Source: Homalodisca vitripennis
Taxonomy: Eukaryota; Arthropoda; Insecta; Hemiptera; Cicadellidae
Length of the DNA stretch: 64,000 bases
NCBI RefSeq assembly: GCF_021130785.1
Contig: NC_060215.1
Location: 73,298,001-73,362,000, forward strand
Direction of reading: 5' to 3'
Shown one piece after another: positions 60,180 through 64,000 of this stretch (position 1 is its first letter; every line of letters begins with the position of its first letter). The notes beneath the pieces were generated by a model. It searched no databases, had not been told where the DNA came from, and saw only the letters and a list, made by a program, of their open reading frames with translations. Made by a program: the position numbers and the translations under genes.

Positions 60180-61200
60180 TCATAAAACTTCAACCATTCA
60201 TGTTGATCGAGAATGTCCTTAATTAATAGAAGAAGAGAGAAACATATCAGCTGACTCATAAGATGAAACTTGGCAGTATAAACCTAAATAATCCCCAGAT
60301 GGAAATTGGTAGTTTTCAGTGTCAGAATTCCTCAGCCAACTGACATCATGGATGTAAATTTCAAGAGGAGGATGCCCATATTTTCCTTGATGAGTGCAAC
60401 AACACCAGGGTAGGCGTTAGCTAGATTGTAGGTTGTAATGAAAAGGTCCTGGATATTCTGACTTTGATGGAGCTGTGACACAATTAAAAATCTATAAATC
60501 TTAAAAGAGATATTTTCTAATTTTGGAATAAAATACATCCATGGGAAAAGAGTGCTCATCCAGTCTTAACTTGGAGCACTGAAGTTACCAATCATTAAAA
60601 TGTCATTTTTAATTAAATCACCTTTCCTCAAAAACAGTTTGAAATGTGTCAAGGGCATTAACATAAAGCGAAAGAATCTCCTGAAAAAACATTTTTGACA
60701 CTCAATATGATATAGTCAAAAATGTCTCTGCAGACTTTAATTGCATACGGAGACTTATTGAAACAGAAAGTCAGCTGGAGGAAATAAGATAGTTCAGCTC
60801 ACTAAACTAGGTCTTCAAGTAAATGTCATCTTTAATATGTCTTGCTACATTGGATTGAATTTTCTTAAACTCCATATCAAAAGTCTTTAGGATATTGCCA
60901 TTCTTTAAATACAAATCACATCAGTGGTGAAAATAAACTCAGATACAAGTATTAGTGTCAGAACCCACAGAAAAGCCACCAGGTTTTTCAGCAAGACTAG
61001 AGGATTAATTTATACTACATACTGGAATTTTATCATTCCAAGGCCTTGAATGCTCAGAACACTTACAATAGTTGTAAATTCTAGGTTTAAAATACTCATA
61101 TTTGACTTACATGAATTCAAGAGATTTAAGATGTGTATGACCAACACAAGAACCACAGATATTTGACTACAATATGTGCTTCCCTCACACATAGAGTAAG
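60180..61200 (-). pseudogene. Possible non-LTR endonuclease relic
   Basis: On the minus strand, broken frames give NDILMIGNFSAPS followed by DW near 60.58 kb, resembling the GDFNxPxxDW endonuclease motif. A FLIVSQLHQSQNIQDLF-like segment in the open frame 60559-60332 resembles the LLQLHQxNNIxN stretch that usually follows. Upstream pieces to 61.2 kb may be the endonuclease N-terminus. All matches are weak. Confidence 0.35.
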
Positions 61201-61674
61201 ACTTGGCTAAAGGTGATGACTTGGCTCAAACTATGACTGACTAAAATAAAATAACAGATAAGATAAGAGACAGAAAACCAGTTGAGTTTTATATAGTAAT
61301 AAAACATAAATTTGAATTTCACCAGTCATAAACTACTAAGAAACTTGCCTTTGACTAGAGGCAATAAATGAGTATGACTCTCACCTACTGTTTTGAGATA
61401 TAACATAGCCACAATCAAAGAGGACACAAACATCACTGTATTAGCCACCTGTACGGCTTAAAATATCTACACAGTCATTACTCAGCCTGAACTAGGAGCA
61501 GGTTTAGTGTGTCTTATTCTGATGTGAAAGCATCAAAACAACAGTCGGAACTAACAATTCCTAGAGAAAACCGAAGAAATAATACTAGGCCAAAGGCCAA
61601 GAATTAATTGTACATCATCAAATTAATTTGGAGAGTTTTATTTTGGTGACTGCCACATAATTAAATTTTTTTAA

Positions 61675-62607
61675 ATGTCTATGTGTGGGATGTGCCTGAA
61701 AACAATTACGGTTAAGCAGATAAGGTTGTCGTGCAAAGACTGTGTTAAGGATTTTCACGCAAGTTGTCTGAAAATGAGCAAGGCTGATGTAGAGTGTGTG
61801 ACAGCGGATAACCTAGTGTGGAGATGCCAACCTTGTGCTTCAGAACGGCGAAAGAGTATGAGGTTCGAGTCTCAAGCAACGGAGGGGAAACTTACTATAG
61901 AAGACGTTATGAAGAAGATTATTGAAGTGGCAGAAAGCCAAAAAGAAATGGAGAAAAACTTCAATAAGTCGTATGAAACACTCTACAGTAAAATCGACGA
62001 GAGTACCGAAGCCGTCAAGATACAAACTGAGGAAGTGGAAAAATGCCTCGCAATAGTTGATGGCCTAGTAACTGAGAATAAAATACTCAGGGAGAAAATC
62101 AGTTCTCTGGAAGCACGCATCGAGGAGCAGGAGCAGTATTCAAGAAGGAACACTGTTGAAATCCATGGTATCCCACAGGAAAAAAATGAAGACGTGTCTG
62201 TCGTAAAGGAGGTGGGAAAAGCGTTGGACTTCAATATATCCAATACAATGATTGATGCCTGTCATCGTCTGGGAAAAAGATCCGGGCCCAACAGTCCTCC
62301 GCCTGGAATAGTGCTGAAGTTTGTAAGCCGACTAGATAAAGAAGAGCTGCTAAGAAAAAGACGTGTCAAAAGTAACTTCTCGACGCGGTACATGAACCTG
62401 GAAATGGACAAGCCGGTCTATATCAACGAATCCCTGACACCGATGAAGAGGAAGCTCATGGCAGAGGCACGGAAGTTTAAGCGTGAGAACAATTATCAGT
62501 TCGTTTGGGTGCGGGATGGAAGGATCTTTTTACGAAAAGAGGAGGCTTCTAAAGTTATTCATGTAACTTGCCAGGCTGACCTGCCAAAGGTAAATGTAAA
62601 TAAATAG
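61675..62607 (+). CDS. Non-LTR ORF1 protein with PHD finger, coiled coil and L1-type RNA-binding domain
   Basis: A 310-codon uninterrupted frame. Residues 4-54 form a C4HC3 PHD-type zinc finger: Cys4, Cys7, Cys20, Cys23, His28, Cys31, Cys51 and Cys54, with Trp49 in the expected place. A long helical, charged region (about 75-155) should be a coiled coil for multimerisation. From RRNTVEIHGIPQ (about 156) to the end it matches the Transposase_22/ORF1p fold: CHRLGKR, IVLKFVSRLDKEELLRKRR, INESLTPMKRKLMAEARKFK and VWVRDGRIFLRK. Such proteins coat retrotransposon RNA and act as nucleic-acid chaperones. Absence of stops suggests a young or recently active copy. The start at 61675 is the only suitable upstream ATG. 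Confidence 0.85.
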   Translation: MSMCGMCLKTITVKQIRLSCKDCVKDFHASCLKMSKADVECVTADNLVWRCQPCASERRKSMRFESQATEGKLTIEDVMKKIIEVAESQKEMEKNFNKSYETLYSKIDESTEAVKIQTEEVEKCLAIVDGLVTENKILREKISSLEARIEEQEQYSRRNTVEIHGIPQEKNEDVSVVKEVGKALDFNISNTMIDACHRLGKRSGPNSPPPGIVLKFVSRLDKEELLRKRRVKSNFSTRYMNLEMDKPVYINESLTPMKRKLMAEARKFKRENNYQFVWVRDGRIFLRKEEASKVIHVTCQADLPKVNVNK

Positions 62608-62785
62608 CTTATGTATGAAGGTTAAACTCAGTACCAGTATCTATTTCTTTTGTATGTTAATATATTAAGTGTTATTTTTTATTTTATTATTATATTATGT
62701 AGGTCACCTTTGCTACAAAATGAATAAAGTATACTAGTTATTTTGTATTCAGTATTAAGTAAATATAAACATAAAATCTTTAATT

Positions 62786-63331
62786 ATGACTAATCAACAT
62801 TCTGTAAAAATAATCCATCAAAACATAAGAAGCCTTCGTAAAAACTTTGATCTTTTTATACTTGAAATTGAACAGAGAAATACTTTTCCCGATATAATTA
62901 TTTTATCTGAAATATGGATCAACAGTAAAGAAATAAATTTTTATGAAATACCAAATTATGTTTTATATTCAAACTGTAATGATACCTACAGAGCTGGTGG
63001 CGTTATCATTTATGTTAAAAATTCAATAACTGTTATAAATTCAACAATAGTAGAAATGCAAACAGCTGACGCATTAAAAATATCATTAAAATTATGTAAC
63101 TTTGACCTTTGTATTTTGGCTCTATATAGATTATATTCATATACAATAGATTCGTTTATTAAAGAGTTTACTAATATTTTAGATGGTTTTAAGAAGGAAA
63201 AAAGTTTTTTAGTTGTAGGCGACATTAACATAAATATTTTGGAAAATCATTATCTTGTAGATAATTATCAAAGGTTAATGGCAGTCAATGGTTTAGAAAG
63301 TCTTGTTATGCCAGGTTATGCTAAATGTTAA
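62786..63331 (+). pseudogene. Truncated ORF2: partial APE endonuclease
   Basis: A 181-codon frame starting MTNQHSVKIIHQNIRSLRKN. The IIHQNIRSL motif (metal-binding Asn), ILSEIW (catalytic Glu), AGGVIIYVKNS and LVVGDININ (GDxN) are in order. The YRPP motif is altered to LYRLYSY. The frame ends after GLESLVMPGYAKC, before the SDH motif, and no reverse transcriptase is found in the remaining 670 bp. The sequence then looks like unrelated AT-rich DNA, so an internal deletion or 3' loss is likely. Confidence 0.72.
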
Positions 63332-63340
63332 TTTAGGATC

Positions 63341-64000
63341 AACCTCTGGATTTTCCTCTAGTTATACTTATTATCATAAAAAAATCTATTTGTTCATAAT
63401 TTACTGACAAAACAACTAAATATTGTAATAATAAAGTTGTAACACTGTAATCATTTTTTAGCTTACATTTGAGGATTAAACATGGTAAGTTTTTTCTTTA
63501 ATATTACAAGTACCTTTCTTAATGTGTGGATAACTCCAACCCTCAGTGCCAATACTCTCACTTTTTTCTCTCCTCTCCTATTCTGATTCCTTTTTTATCA
63601 CCAACCTCATCATTAGGATAAAATCCTCTCTGTGGTATACCAGAGAACCCAACTGTTTCAGTGGGTGCGAAACAAAGGAGAATTAAAGAACTGAAAAAAT
63701 TAAAAACCTGGAAATGTAATGTAGCATTATGTATGTTTATTATGCAGTATATTGTGTAGTATTGATATTAATAGTAACATTATGAAACTAAAGTTATTAC
63801 CCTTGTAGTTAGCTATTAATGATGTGCTAAATCTATAAAATAAGTTACTATATTCAACAAATGCTCTGTCTTTATATGTTGTTTTTCATATGAAACATTC
63901 ATCTGGTAACCTTCTTTTCTCTAAAAGAAGGTTTTAGTTTAGAGATAGACAAAAAGTCAGTAAAAGGTATATTAGGACTTGAAAGAAACTAATTGGTTAG
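63341..64000 (+). other. Intron 8, end of window
   Basis: AT-rich sequence with no coding signal recognised. The rest of CPD domain 2 must lie beyond 64000. Confidence 0.6.

Larger units (their letters stand above)
61560..63340 (+). mobile_element. Non-LTR retrotransposon 4, sense, ORF2 truncated
   Basis: A sense-orientation element with an intact ORF1 (61675-62607), a 178-bp spacer and an ORF2 that stops after the endonuclease start (62786-63331). No reverse transcriptase follows before the window ends. The 5' end is not defined. ORF1 is GC-richer than ORF2, and ORF2 is as AT-rich as the flanks; the two parts may differ in age or selective history, or could be separate insertions. The lineage is CR1/L2-like by its PHD-finger ORF1. 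Confidence 0.7.

Noticed and set aside
1..64000. A CRISPR array, bacterial operon or other prokaryotic system
   Set aside because: Composition, introns with consensus splice sites and transposon types are all animal; no regularly spaced repeats are present.

Overview
This window is AT-rich eukaryotic DNA with spliceosomal introns, microsatellites and many transposable-element relics. The transposon families (long-TIR DD41D mariners, DD34D mariners, Jockey/CR1-type non-LTR retroelements) and the host gene both point to an insect. A hemipteran is my best guess, but it rests on general resemblance only.

One host gene, on the + strand, spans almost the whole window and runs off the right edge. 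It is a multi-domain M14 metallocarboxypeptidase D, the orthologue of Drosophila silver. Eight constitutive-looking coding exons can be joined in frame: 328-747, 7174-7397, 8577-8746, 12590-12751, 16059-16209, 25071-25156, 53916-54137 and 58981-59172. The first six encode a signal peptide, a complete first carboxypeptidase domain with every catalytic residue present, and its transthyretin-like module. The last two begin a second carboxypeptidase domain. Inside the 28.8-kb intron between the domains is an alternative last exon (37258-37421). It joins in frame to exon 6 and encodes a transmembrane helix, a short cytoplasmic tail and a stop codon, so a short membrane-anchored single-domain isoform is likely. 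A possible 84-nt in-frame cassette exon lies before it (34891-34974).

The introns are crowded with mobile DNA. Intron 3 holds a mariner relic and a 2.4-kb DD41D-type mariner with ~465-bp terminal inverted repeats that ends 40 bp before exon 4. Intron 5 holds a largely intact antisense non-LTR element (about 19.53-23.06 kb) and, beside it, a deleted long-TIR mariner (23171-24887). The big intron holds a sense mariner relic, an RNase H relic, an antisense RT relic, an antisense mariner relic, a second antisense non-LTR element (43.15-45.6 kb), a SINE, a 1.2-kb mariner (46796-47996) and a MITE with an internal tandem duplication (48547-49226). Intron 7 holds a second SINE copy, a third antisense non-LTR element and a Tigger/pogo 5' fragment. 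Past exon 8 there is a degraded antisense endonuclease fragment and a sense non-LTR element with an intact PHD-finger ORF1 and a truncated ORF2.

I saw no tRNA, rRNA or CRISPR array and no second host gene. Long intronic stretches where I see nothing are marked as such.
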